Assembly: GCA_017560125.1 (NCBI GenBank)
Contig: JAFYOS010000001.1
Location: 20,235 to 84,234, forward strand
DNA: 64,000 nucleotides
Reading direction: 5' to 3'
Source of the DNA: Bacteroidaceae bacterium
GTDB taxonomy: Bacteria; Bacteroidota; Bacteroidia; Bacteroidales; Bacteroidaceae
In this document: one piece after another, positions 1 to 8,723 of the stretch
Position numbering within the stretch: the first letter of the stretch is position 1
Layout: each line of letters opens with the position of its first letter
Notes under the pieces: model-generated
Told to the model about the DNA's origin: nothing
Database searches by the model: none
Seen by the model: the letters and a program-made list of their open reading frames with translations, nothing else
Translations under genes and position numbers: made by a program

Positions 1-288
1 ATAGTTCTGGAAAAAGAACTGGTGAACGAAGTATACTGCGACAAGCGCGAACACTATGGCATCGACCCAGCTCATGACTTTCCTGAAGAATATGTTGTTC
101 GACTTCTTCCACCATCCCCACGGAATGAAACGGGTGGTGTAGTTGTCAATGATGAATGGTATTGCCACTATTCCCATCCAGCTCTTTACCCAGAAAAGGA
201 AGAGTATGTACAGTACCAGAATCGTTATAAGTTTAATGAGTGCCGCTCTTGTCATGTTTACATTGCGGCCGAGTATCCTGAATTCCAT
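1..288 (-). CDS. lepB: Signal peptidase I, 5' part only (mirror copy, cut by the window edge)
   Basis: This encodes the first 96 residues of the protein complete at 43479-44921: the membrane-anchored N-terminus up to just before the catalytic serine. The rest is absent because the window begins here. If this end were real the fragment would be inactive, since both catalytic residues lie further downstream. Confidence 0.8.
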   Translation of the reverse strand, partial: MEFRILGRNVNMTRAALIKLITILVLYILFLFWVKSWMGIVAIPFIIDNYTTRFIPWGWWKKSNNIFFRKVMSWVDAIVFALVAVYFVHQFFFQNY

Positions 289-349
289 CTGTTGCTTTTT
301 GAATGTTTTGTATTGTAGGTCTCTCTTGTCGGGTTCCGTATGCGGCTTG

Positions 350-1105
350 TCAGAACTTGAGCAGGTCACCCATTCCGAGCATGCCTTCGTGCTCCTTCAC
401 ATACTCGGCTGCAATTACTGCACCCAGGGCAAAGCCGTTGCGGTTGTGGGCATCGTGAGTGATGGTGATGGTGTCTTCATCCGAACCATAGGTGATGGTG
501 TGTATGCCGGGAACTTCGTCGCGGCGTATCGCGTCAATCTTAATCTCGGTGGGTCTAGGAACTGCGCCCTTGGTCACGGTACCATCGGGGTTGGTGAGGT
601 CACCCATTACCCAACTGAATTTGTGAACGATGTTATCGAGAATACCCTCGGCGAGTGTTATCGCTGTGCCGCTGGGGGCGTCGAGCTTGTGAATGTGATG
701 GGTCTCTTCAATCTTTACTCTGTAGTTGTCGAAGTTGCTCATAATCTTTGCAAGGTACTTGTTTACTGCCGAGAATATTGCCACTCCAAGGCTGAAATTG
801 CTTGCCCAGAACAGAGTTTTGCCTTCCTTTTCACACTTTTCGCGCATCTCGGCCTCGTGCTGGTGGAACCAGCCTGTACTGCCGCTCACAACCTTAACTC
901 CTGCCGCCATGGCCTGTATGCAGTTGTCGTATGCCACGGCCGGTGCAGTGAACTCTATGGCAACGTCGGCACTGGCGAAAGCCTCGCCTTTCATGTCGTC
1001 GCGGTTGTCGATGTCTATTATGGACACAATCTCGTGTCCTCTCTCCAGGGCAATCTTTTCAATGGTCTTGCCCATCTTTCCGTATCCAATAAGTGCAATT
1101 TTCAT
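350..1105 (-). CDS. dapB: 4-hydroxy-tetrahydrodipicolinate reductase (mirror copy)
   Basis: Identical to the copy at 42662-43417, which is described in full. The product has 251 residues with the N-terminal GYGKMG nucleotide-binding loop and the HHxxKLDAPSGT active-site block. It lies 61 bases before the truncated lepB fragment on the same strand. Confidence 0.95.
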   Translation of the reverse strand: MKIALIGYGKMGKTIEKIALERGHEIVSIIDIDNRDDMKGEAFASADVAIEFTAPAVAYDNCIQAMAAGVKVVSGSTGWFHQHEAEMREKCEKEGKTLFWASNFSLGVAIFSAVNKYLAKIMSNFDNYRVKIEETHHIHKLDAPSGTAITLAEGILDNIVHKFSWVMGDLTNPDGTVTKGAVPRPTEIKIDAIRRDEVPGIHTITYGSDEDTITITHDAHNRNGFALGAVIAAEYVKEHEGMLGMGDLLKF

Positions 1106-1126
1106 CTTCTTGTATTTATTTTGGTG

Positions 1127-1134
1127 CGAAGATA
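1127..1134 (-). promoter_or_regulatory. Possible -7 box of dapB (mirror copy)
   Basis: TATCTTCG on the minus strand, a near match to TAnnTTTG, 21 bases before the chosen dapB start. No good TTG lies at the expected upstream distance. Confidence 0.35.
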
Positions 1135-1177
1135 AGCAATTTTTCACTATAAAAGATTAATTTAATTATAAATAACA

Positions 1178-1205
1178 ATGCAGGCACCTGGGCGGGTACC
1201 TGCAT
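1178..1205 (-). terminator. Hairpin after the acyltransferase gene (mirror copy)
   Basis: Eleven-pair stem (ATGCAGGTACC with GGTGCCTGCAT, one G-T pair) in the gap between the acyltransferase gene and dapB, with a T-rich tail toward dapB. Mirror of 42562-42589. Confidence 0.65.
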
Positions 1206-1228
1206 CGTATATCTATGGTTTGTCAGAA

Positions 1229-2398
1229 TTATCTATTTACAAACTTCTTGCCTAGCCAGCGGCGTATAGGCTCGTCATAGAGTTTTAGGCAAAGGAAGGC
1301 AAGCAGGATGCTCGATGCCACTACAATCAAGGCCATGCCGGGGCAATCCTGCAAGGTGTAAATCTTTTTCTCAATGAGCCATGCGTAGAACAGGTACATT
1401 ATGGGGTAGTGTACTATGTATAGCGGGTACGATATGTCGCCAAGCAGGCTGTTTGCTTTGGCAGTGAAGGCGTTGCCGCTGCTTCCGCATGCGCCAATCC
1501 ATACGATGAACGGGAATATTGCCGCTATGCATACGAACTCGTACAGGCTGTTTGTGCTTATATCGCCGGCAGGGCCTATGTATGGTACCGAGAAGAGCCC
1601 GACGAGCATTATGCTGCATATCCAGAACGCGCCTTTTACCTTGCGAGGCCTGAAGTTCCTTGCTATGAGCATACCCATGGTGAAGGGGAACAGCATGCGC
1701 ACCAGTCCGCCCCAGAAATTAACTTCGTCTATTGTCCATCCCACGCCTATCATGTCGTATCCCGACACGTTTCCTATGAAGAACCATGCATGCGTAATAC
1801 CAAGGAGCACCGCAAGCGCTGCAAGTGCCTTTGTGGGCAAGCGGCGTATAAACAGGGCGTAAAGGATATTTCCTATGTATTCAAAGAAGAGCGACCAGCC
1901 CGGTCCGTTCAGTGGGAACATCTCGCCGTTGCCGCGTACCTCGTAGGGTACACCGGGCACAGCCGGTATCATGAACATGGTGAGCAACATTGCTGCCATC
2001 ACCCAACCCGTGGGTGCTGCGGTGGCGTCCCACTTTTCAAAACCGACGACTGCAAATGCGATTGTGCCTATAATCGCACCCATCACAAGCATGGGGTGCA
2101 GACGCACAAGACGGCGTTTGAAGAACTGCCATGTACTCATTTTTGCCCAACGGTCGTCATAGGCATAACTTATAACAAAACCCGATAGAATAAAGAAAAA
2201 ATCAACGGCAATGTGACCATGGTTGAGCGTAGTTATCAAACCGCTACCCACACCGTTTGTTGCCTCGGCAAAAGCAAACCCCTCGAAAATGTGATAGAAA
2301 AGTACAAGAACAGCAGCTACGCCACGCAAGCCGTCGAGCAACTCGTAATGAGGTTTTGTATCGGTAAATTCTACCGATGAAACTGTGTTTTTTTGCAT
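1229..2398 (-). CDS. OafA-type membrane acyltransferase (mirror copy)
   Basis: Identical to 41369-42538: 389 residues, polytopic, with the N-terminal LDGLRG...FYH block of acyltransferase family 3. Its first 30 bases overlap the end of the truncated Crp/Fnr-type frame. Confidence 0.9.
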   Translation of the reverse strand: MQKNTVSSVEFTDTKPHYELLDGLRGVAAVLVLFYHIFEGFAFAEATNGVGSGLITTLNHGHIAVDFFFILSGFVISYAYDDRWAKMSTWQFFKRRLVRLHPMLVMGAIIGTIAFAVVGFEKWDATAAPTGWVMAAMLLTMFMIPAVPGVPYEVRGNGEMFPLNGPGWSLFFEYIGNILYALFIRRLPTKALAALAVLLGITHAWFFIGNVSGYDMIGVGWTIDEVNFWGGLVRMLFPFTMGMLIARNFRPRKVKGAFWICSIMLVGLFSVPYIGPAGDISTNSLYEFVCIAAIFPFIVWIGACGSSGNAFTAKANSLLGDISYPLYIVHYPIMYLFYAWLIEKKIYTLQDCPGMALIVVASSILLAFLCLKLYDEPIRRWLGKKFVNR

Positions 2399-2655
2399 TT
2401 TATTTTTTTATTTTTGCGTGTAATAGTTACATCCCCTTCGAGACTGAACCATGTAGTGGTGTCTGTTCCGTCATGGTGGAAGATTGAACGTGTCACACCC
2501 TCTTCGATGAAATATACGCAGCGGTCAGTTATTCCGCTTTTTACAAGCATGGTCCCCTTTGGGTATTGCGCCCGTGTCATCCCTTCAAGCAAGGCTTGCA
2601 GTGCTTCCTCTCCGACCGGGTAGTGTGCCCTTATCTTTGCTGTAATATTCTTCAT
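2371..2655 (-). pseudogene. Truncated Crp/Fnr-type sensor domain (mirror copy)
   Basis: Identical to 41112-41396: 94 residues covering only the first half of a cyclic-nucleotide-binding-like domain, ending in a lysine-rich tail where the frame runs into the acyltransferase start. Confidence 0.6.
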
Positions 2656-2673
2656 CTTCGATTGATAGTGGCG

Positions 2674-2681
2674 CGAATATA
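2674..2681 (-). promoter_or_regulatory. Possible -7 box of the Crp-like/acyltransferase pair (mirror copy)
   Basis: TATATTCG on the minus strand, 18 bases before the Crp-like start. It diverges from the metG promoter about 100 bases away. Confidence 0.45.
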
Positions 2682-2775
2682 GCAATTTTGTGTCTAAGTA
2701 TGACGCTGTAACCGGCATATTGTGCGGTTTTGTGATTTCTTAATCCGCGTATGCGTGTATTTAAAATAAAATGGT

Positions 2776-2783
2776 TACTTTTG
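2776..2783 (+). promoter_or_regulatory. -7 box of metG (mirror copy)
   Basis: TACTTTTG, a perfect TAnnTTTG match, 50 bases before the metG start at 2834. It rules out an in-frame ATG at 2771 as the translation start, since that would precede transcription. Confidence 0.55.
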
Positions 2784-2833
2784 TAGGTTACAATAAAAAT
2801 CGCTCCGGACAAAAACAAAAAACAACATATCAC

Positions 2834-4891
2834 ATGGAAAAGAATTTCAAAAGAACTCTGGTGACATCGGCCCTGCCTTATGCCAACGGCCCGGTACACA
2901 TCGGTCACCTTGCAGGAGTGTATGTGCCTGCTGACATTTATGTACGTTATCTGCGTCTCAAGGGCGAGGATGTTCTCTTTATAGGCGGAAGCGACGAGCA
3001 TGGAGTGCCCGTTACACAGCGCGCCCGCAAGGAAGGAATTACTCCGCAGGATGTGGTTGACCGCTACCACAACATAATCAAGGATTCGTTCGAGGGCTTC
3101 GGCATATCGTTCGATGTGTATAGCCGTACGACTTCCGATACCCATCACAAGTTCGCTTCGGAATTCTTCCGCAAGCTCTACGATGACGGCAAACTCGTTG
3201 AACAGACTTCAAAACAGTTCTACGATGTGAAGAACGAGAAGTTTCTCACCGACCGTGATGTTGTTGGAGAGTGTCCTTACTGCCACAAGCAGGCTTACGG
3301 AAACCAGTGCGAGGAGGGATGCGGCCGTGCGCTCGAGCCTACAGAACTTATAAACCCGCGCTCCAAGGAGACCGGAGAGGCACCGGTGCTGAAGGAGACA
3401 AAGAACTGGTATCTGCCGCTCAATGAATACCAGCAGTGGCTCAAGGAGTGGATTCTTGAAAACCACAAGGAGTGGCGTCCCAATGTATATGGCCAGTGCA
3501 AGAGCTGGCTCGACATGGACCTGCAGCCACGTGCCATGACACGCGACCTTGACTGGGGAATACCGGTACCGGTAGAGGGTGCCGACGGCAAGGTTCTCTA
3601 TGTGTGGTTCGACGCGCCCATCGGGTATATCTCGAACACTAAGGAACTGTGCGACAAGAATCCTGCAAAGCATGGCTCTTGGGAGCAGTGGTGGCAGAGC
3701 GAGGACACACGTCTCGTGCACTTTATCGGCAAGGACAACATTGTGTTCCACTGTATCATATTCCCGGTTATGATGAAAGCTCACGGCAAGTATGTGATGC
3801 CCGAGAATGTTCCCAGCAATGAGTTCCTGAACCTCGAGGACGACAAGATATCTACCTCGCGCAACTGGGCCGTATGGCTCAATGAGTACCTTGTAGATTT
3901 CCCCGGAAAGCAGGATGTGCTGCGCTATGTGCTCACTGCCAATGCCCCCGAGACCAAGGACAACAATTTTACATGGAAGGATTTCCAGGCACGCAACAAT
4001 AACGAGCTTGTCGCTGTATACGGCAACTTCGTGAACCGTGCGCTTGTGCTTACAAAAAAATATTTCGACGGCAAGATTCCCGCTTGTGGCGAACTTACTG
4101 ACTATGACAAGGCTACGGTGGCCGAGTTTGTCGATGTGAAGGGCAAGGTTGAGCATCTTCTCGACCAGTACAAGTTCCGTGAGGCGCAGAAGGAGGCCAT
4201 GGAGCTTGCGCGCATAGGTAACCGTTATCTTGCCGAGACCGAGCCTTGGAAACTGGCCAAGACAGATATGAGCCGTGTGGCTACGATACTGAATCTGTCG
4301 TTGCAGCTTGTTGCCAACCTTTCTATCGTGTTCGAGCCGTTCTTGCCTTTCAGCAGCAGGAGGCTGCGCGAAATGCTCAACATGCCGTCGTTCGAGTGGG
4401 CAAGTCTTGGCAGCACTGAGCTGCTTGCCGTGGGACATGAGCTCGGTGAGGTGGGTCTTCTCTTCGAAAAGATAGAGGACGATGCTATCCAGGCGCAGCT
4501 CGACCGTCTTGAGCGCATAAAGAAAGAGAACGAGGCTGCCAACTACAAGGCCAATCCAATACGCCAGGAGTGTACTTTCGACGATTTCATGAAACTCGAC
4601 CTGCGCGTGGGTACAGTCCTTGAGTGCACAAAAGTTCCCAAGGCCGACAAACTGTTGCAGTTCAAAATTGATGACGGACTGGAGACACGTACTATTCTTT
4701 CGGGTATAGCAAAGCACTTCAACCCCGAGGAACTTGTGGGCAAGCAGGTGTGCTTCATTGCCAATCTGCCACCGCGCACATTGCGTGGTATCGTTAGCGA
4801 GGGAATGATTCTCAGCGCCGAGGACAACGAGGGTAAACTGTCATTACTCACCGTTACTCCCGCAACCAAGCCCGGAAGCGAGATAAAATAA
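2834..4891 (+). CDS. metG: Methionyl-tRNA synthetase (mirror copy)
   Basis: Identical to 38876-40933: 685 residues with HIGH at 22-25, a four-cysteine zinc knuckle at 147-163, KISTS at 338-342 and a fused C-terminal tRNA-binding domain from about 583. It heads the rightward run that ends at 15023. Confidence 0.97.
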   Translation: MEKNFKRTLVTSALPYANGPVHIGHLAGVYVPADIYVRYLRLKGEDVLFIGGSDEHGVPVTQRARKEGITPQDVVDRYHNIIKDSFEGFGISFDVYSRTTSDTHHKFASEFFRKLYDDGKLVEQTSKQFYDVKNEKFLTDRDVVGECPYCHKQAYGNQCEEGCGRALEPTELINPRSKETGEAPVLKETKNWYLPLNEYQQWLKEWILENHKEWRPNVYGQCKSWLDMDLQPRAMTRDLDWGIPVPVEGADGKVLYVWFDAPIGYISNTKELCDKNPAKHGSWEQWWQSEDTRLVHFIGKDNIVFHCIIFPVMMKAHGKYVMPENVPSNEFLNLEDDKISTSRNWAVWLNEYLVDFPGKQDVLRYVLTANAPETKDNNFTWKDFQARNNNELVAVYGNFVNRALVLTKKYFDGKIPACGELTDYDKATVAEFVDVKGKVEHLLDQYKFREAQKEAMELARIGNRYLAETEPWKLAKTDMSRVATILNLSLQLVANLSIVFEPFLPFSSRRLREMLNMPSFEWASLGSTELLAVGHELGEVGLLFEKIEDDAIQAQLDRLERIKKENEAANYKANPIRQECTFDDFMKLDLRVGTVLECTKVPKADKLLQFKIDDGLETRTILSGIAKHFNPEELVGKQVCFIANLPPRTLRGIVSEGMILSAEDNEGKLSLLTVTPATKPGSEIK

Positions 4892-4922
4892 ATTACTGAA
4901 GATCCCTTTGGGCCAAGCAATA

Positions 4923-6377
4923 ATGAGAGCAATGGGAAACGGCAATACACAGCAAGATCTTAAACATGCAGTCGCAAAGGGGTTTCTTTGGGGCGGCATG
5001 AGTAATGTGGTGTGCCAGTTTCTGAGCCTTCTCTTCGGAATATATCTGGCAAGGATACTTGGCCCCAATGACTACGGGCCTATAGGTATGCTTGCAATAT
5101 TCTCTGCAATAGCAGGCTCGTTGCAGGAGAGCGGCTTTGTCCAGGCTATAGCTAACCGGAAGAAGGTCGGCCACGACGACTACAATGCTGTGTTCTGGTT
5201 CAACATACTTGTTTCCGTCTTAATGTATGTCGCCCTGTACCTTTCTGCACCCATTATTGCTGATTTCTTTAACCAGCCTGTACTTGTACCGCTTTCAAGG
5301 TATAATTTCCTAGGGTTTGTCGTTGCGGCTTTCGGTATAGCACCTTCGGCATATCTTTTCCGTGAACTGAAAGTCAAGCAGAAGTCCATTGCGCTGATAT
5401 TGTCCATCGCCTTGTCGGGCGTTGTCGGGGTTGTAATGGCACTCAACGGATATTCCTATTGGGGCATAGCGACACAGAGCATTGTGTATGTGCTTGTGCG
5501 CACTGTTGTCTGCTGGTATTTTACTCCGTGGACACCTTCGTTGAAGGTGAATTTCGCGCCTTTGAAGTATCTTTTTGCCTTCAGCTACAGGCTGCTGATA
5601 ACAAGCGTATTCCAACGTTTCAACTGGAATGTGTTCTCTTTTATTCTGGGAAAATTCTATACCCGCATTGATGTGGGCAACTATACCAAGTCGGCGGAAT
5701 GGTTCAATATGGGTGGTGAAGTGGTCAACGGCATGGTGAATGCCGTGGCGCAGCCAGCACTTGCGAAGGTTGTCAATGACAGCGAACGGCAGCTGCGCGT
5801 TTTCAGGAAGATGTTACGTTTTACGGCTTTTGTATCTTTCCCGCTCATGCTGGGCCTGTCGCTGGTCTCCAAGGAACTGATTGTGCTTGTGATTACCGAA
5901 AAATGGCTGGAGAGTGCCGGGATGTTGCAGATGTTGGCCGTGTGGGGCGCATTCATGCCGATACAGTCCATGTTTACCAATCTTCTGGTAAGTTGCGGAC
6001 GCTCACGTACATTCATGTGGTGTACTATTGTGCAGGGATTGCTTATGTTCGGAATTCTGTTGATCATCCATAGGATGGGCATAAAGCCGATGATAGTTTC
6101 CTATTGTGTGTTCAATGTTTTATGGTTGTTTGTTTGGTTATATTTCGCCAAGAAGGAGATTGATATTAAACTTTCCATGTTCATGCGCGATATACTGCCG
6201 TATATGCTGCTGTCGTTATTTGTAATGGCCGTTGCATATGTTTCGACGATGGCGATAGAGGACATGTATCTGCTGTTTGTTTCAAAGGTGGCGATAGCAG
6301 CCTCGCTTTATGTGTTTATTGCACGTTTGATACGCAGCGAGGAACTTAATGAGATAAAGGAGTTTCTGTATAAATGA
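4923..6377 (+). CDS. Wzx-type polysaccharide flippase (mirror copy)
   Basis: Identical to 37390-38844: about 484 residues, polytopic throughout. It starts 31 bases after metG and is followed 19 bases later by a GT4 glycosyltransferase. Confidence 0.88.
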   Translation: MRAMGNGNTQQDLKHAVAKGFLWGGMSNVVCQFLSLLFGIYLARILGPNDYGPIGMLAIFSAIAGSLQESGFVQAIANRKKVGHDDYNAVFWFNILVSVLMYVALYLSAPIIADFFNQPVLVPLSRYNFLGFVVAAFGIAPSAYLFRELKVKQKSIALILSIALSGVVGVVMALNGYSYWGIATQSIVYVLVRTVVCWYFTPWTPSLKVNFAPLKYLFAFSYRLLITSVFQRFNWNVFSFILGKFYTRIDVGNYTKSAEWFNMGGEVVNGMVNAVAQPALAKVVNDSERQLRVFRKMLRFTAFVSFPLMLGLSLVSKELIVLVITEKWLESAGMLQMLAVWGAFMPIQSMFTNLLVSCGRSRTFMWCTIVQGLLMFGILLIIHRMGIKPMIVSYCVFNVLWLFVWLYFAKKEIDIKLSMFMRDILPYMLLSLFVMAVAYVSTMAIEDMYLLFVSKVAIAASLYVFIARLIRSEELNEIKEFLYK

Positions 6378-6396
6378 AAAAATGAGGCTTGGTGAT

Positions 6397-7485
6397 ATGA
6401 AAAAGATACTGTTCGATAATCAGATGTTCACATTCCAGCGTTTCGGTGGTGTGACACGTTATTTTGCCGATCTCATGTACAACTTGCCGGCAGGTGAGTT
6501 CGGGGCGGAGATTCCTATGCGCTACTGCGAGAACCACTATGTCACTGAAACATACGGGCATGAGTATGACAAGATAACCTTCCCCCGCAATTATCGTCTT
6601 CGCAGACAGATATATATACTTGTCAACAAGTATCTTGCAACGAAGGCTGTAAAGAACGACGACTACGATATATTCCACCCCACATATTTCAATCCATATT
6701 TCCTCAAGCATGTCAAGAAAAGGCAGAAGCCTTTTGTGCTGACCATTCATGACATGACATTCGAACGGTATCCGCAGGATGTGCTCATATATGACCGTAC
6801 AATCCCGCACAAGAAACTGCTGATATCGGAGGCCGACCATATAATCGCAGTGAGCGAGAACACGAAACGCGATATTGTGGAATTGTTGGGTACCGACCCT
6901 GCAAAAATAAGTGTAGTTCATCACGGCTACCGTATGATAGGCACGCCGGCTTCACAATTGTTTGACCGGTATGTGCTGTATGTAGGCGAAAGGAAGGGTT
7001 ACAAGAACTTCCTTCCATGGCTTTCGGCAATACGTCCGATATTCAACCTTGACCCTAACCTCAAGGTTGTATGTACCGGATCTCCTTTCAGCAGAGCCGA
7101 ACTGAAACTGTTCGCCAAATGGAATATTGCAGACCGTCTTGTACATATATCGGCAAACGATGCTCAAATGGCATCTCTCTATAAATATGCGTTGTGTTTC
7201 GTGTTCCCGTCGCATTACGAGGGGTTCGGCATTCCCATCCTTGAGGCGTTTGCAAATGGTTGCCCCGTGTGCCTGAGCAATGCCAGCTGTTTCCCCGAAG
7301 TGGCCGGTGATGCCGGGCTTTTCTTCAACCCGGGCGACGCACAGTCAATGCAGGATGCTCTCAAGGAGATGCTTGTAAGTGCCGCGCTACGCGATGAACT
7401 ACGGCATAAGGGGCTTGAGAGGAGCAAGGAATTTTCTCTTGAAAAGATGGTGGAGAATACCTGTAGAGTATATCGTAAACTATAA
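6397..7485 (+). CDS. GT4 glycosyltransferase (mirror copy)
   Basis: Identical to 36282-37370: 362 residues with the C-terminal EGFGIPILEAFANG nucleotide-sugar block. An in-frame ATG at 6382 would add five residues. Confidence 0.92.
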   Translation: MKKILFDNQMFTFQRFGGVTRYFADLMYNLPAGEFGAEIPMRYCENHYVTETYGHEYDKITFPRNYRLRRQIYILVNKYLATKAVKNDDYDIFHPTYFNPYFLKHVKKRQKPFVLTIHDMTFERYPQDVLIYDRTIPHKKLLISEADHIIAVSENTKRDIVELLGTDPAKISVVHHGYRMIGTPASQLFDRYVLYVGERKGYKNFLPWLSAIRPIFNLDPNLKVVCTGSPFSRAELKLFAKWNIADRLVHISANDAQMASLYKYALCFVFPSHYEGFGIPILEAFANGCPVCLSNASCFPEVAGDAGLFFNPGDAQSMQDALKEMLVSAALRDELRHKGLERSKEFSLEKMVENTCRVYRKL

Positions 7486-7498
7486 TGTAGCTGGCGGT

Positions 7499-8719
7499 AT
7501 GAGGTACAGGATATCGGAACTCCAGCGTTTGTGGCCAATAGCCAAACGGCGCATTTGCAGCTCGATTGTTGCATGTGTGCATAGAGTATTTTCGAATGAA
7601 AAGATTTTGAAGAATGTCTTCGGCAAGCGAAGCGGCAAACGTGTGCTACTTTGTCATTTGCCCGAGGCCTTCAAGTTCAGGCAGTTGCCTAAATATCATT
7701 CCAATTTCACGGAATGCCATGTCATAGCAAGGTGCTTCGACCGTTTAGGATACATTGTAGACTGTTCATCAAGGGCGAAAACAGGGATTGACTACTCTCC
7801 CTACGACATCGTGTGCGGTATAAACGGCAATGCGTATATGGGCTCGTTCAGCAGTGATGCGGGTATTAATCCGCTCAGAATTTTTTACTCCGTTGGCGCG
7901 GAAACCTGTTTCAACTACAGGTGTACTTCGATGCGCAACATCGAGTTCCGTGAACGGCATGGACACTGGCTGCTGGGAGCCAACCGCTATATCCCGGGTG
8001 ATCCCAGGAACTATTACGAGGCACGTTTCAGCGATGCAGTGATATGCCTTGGTGACAGCTATGTGCTGCGGCAGTTCCTGAACGAAGAGTGTGATGCTAC
8101 CATGTATCACCAGTTGTCGGCGTTCTATTTCAAGGTCGTTGATGAGGCCGCCGACAAGGATTTTGTCGCTTGCCGCAGGAATATTCTCTGGTTCGGCAGC
8201 TCGGGCATGCTGCATAAGGGGCTTGACATTGCCATAGATTTTGCCGTCTCCCATCCCGAATTCACTCTTCACATTTGCGGCGGCAGCCGGCAGGAGAGTG
8301 ACTTCTGGAGATATTACGGGCCGGTGATAGAGTCGCATGACAATATTGTAATGCATGGATTTGTTGATATAGAGTCAAAGGAGTATGCTGCGGTATTGTC
8401 GCAGTGCGGCATACTGCTCAACCCGTCTGTCTCGGAAGGCGGAGCCGTGTCCGTGCTCAATGTCCTGGGCAACGCTCCGATGTTTCCTGTATACAGCAAG
8501 GGTACCGGGCTCGACCTTTCCGCAGTAGGAGTGGAAGTCGCAAATGTTGCATACAGGGATTTCGAGGAGGCGCTGCTTGCTGTCGACAGCCTGTCGCCAG
8601 GCGAGTTTTCACGTAAGGCTTGGGCCGCATATCATACGGTCAGGGACAATTATACTCTTGAAAAGTATGAAGAGGGCATGTACAATTGTTTGAAAGGGAT
8701 AATAGATAAAAACAGATAA
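7499..8719 (+). CDS. Glycosyltransferase, GT-B fold (mirror copy)
   Basis: Identical to 35048-36268: 406 residues with a GT4-like C-terminal half (ILWFGSSGMLHKGLD, then SVSEGGAVSVLN). It starts 13 bases after the preceding glycosyltransferase. Confidence 0.8.
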   Translation: MRYRISELQRLWPIAKRRICSSIVACVHRVFSNEKILKNVFGKRSGKRVLLCHLPEAFKFRQLPKYHSNFTECHVIARCFDRLGYIVDCSSRAKTGIDYSPYDIVCGINGNAYMGSFSSDAGINPLRIFYSVGAETCFNYRCTSMRNIEFRERHGHWLLGANRYIPGDPRNYYEARFSDAVICLGDSYVLRQFLNEECDATMYHQLSAFYFKVVDEAADKDFVACRRNILWFGSSGMLHKGLDIAIDFAVSHPEFTLHICGGSRQESDFWRYYGPVIESHDNIVMHGFVDIESKEYAAVLSQCGILLNPSVSEGGAVSVLNVLGNAPMFPVYSKGTGLDLSAVGVEVANVAYRDFEEALLAVDSLSPGEFSRKAWAAYHTVRDNYTLEKYEEGMYNCLKGIIDKNR

Positions 8720-8723
8720 TATC

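Noticed and set aside
3209-4717. A 502-codon open frame antisense to metG (mirrored at 39050-40558), and similar long frames antisense to dapB, pepP, nrdD and lepB
   Set aside because: They lie wholly inside well-supported genes on the other strand. Their translations are rich in Cys, His and Leu without family motifs, as expected from codon bias of the true gene.
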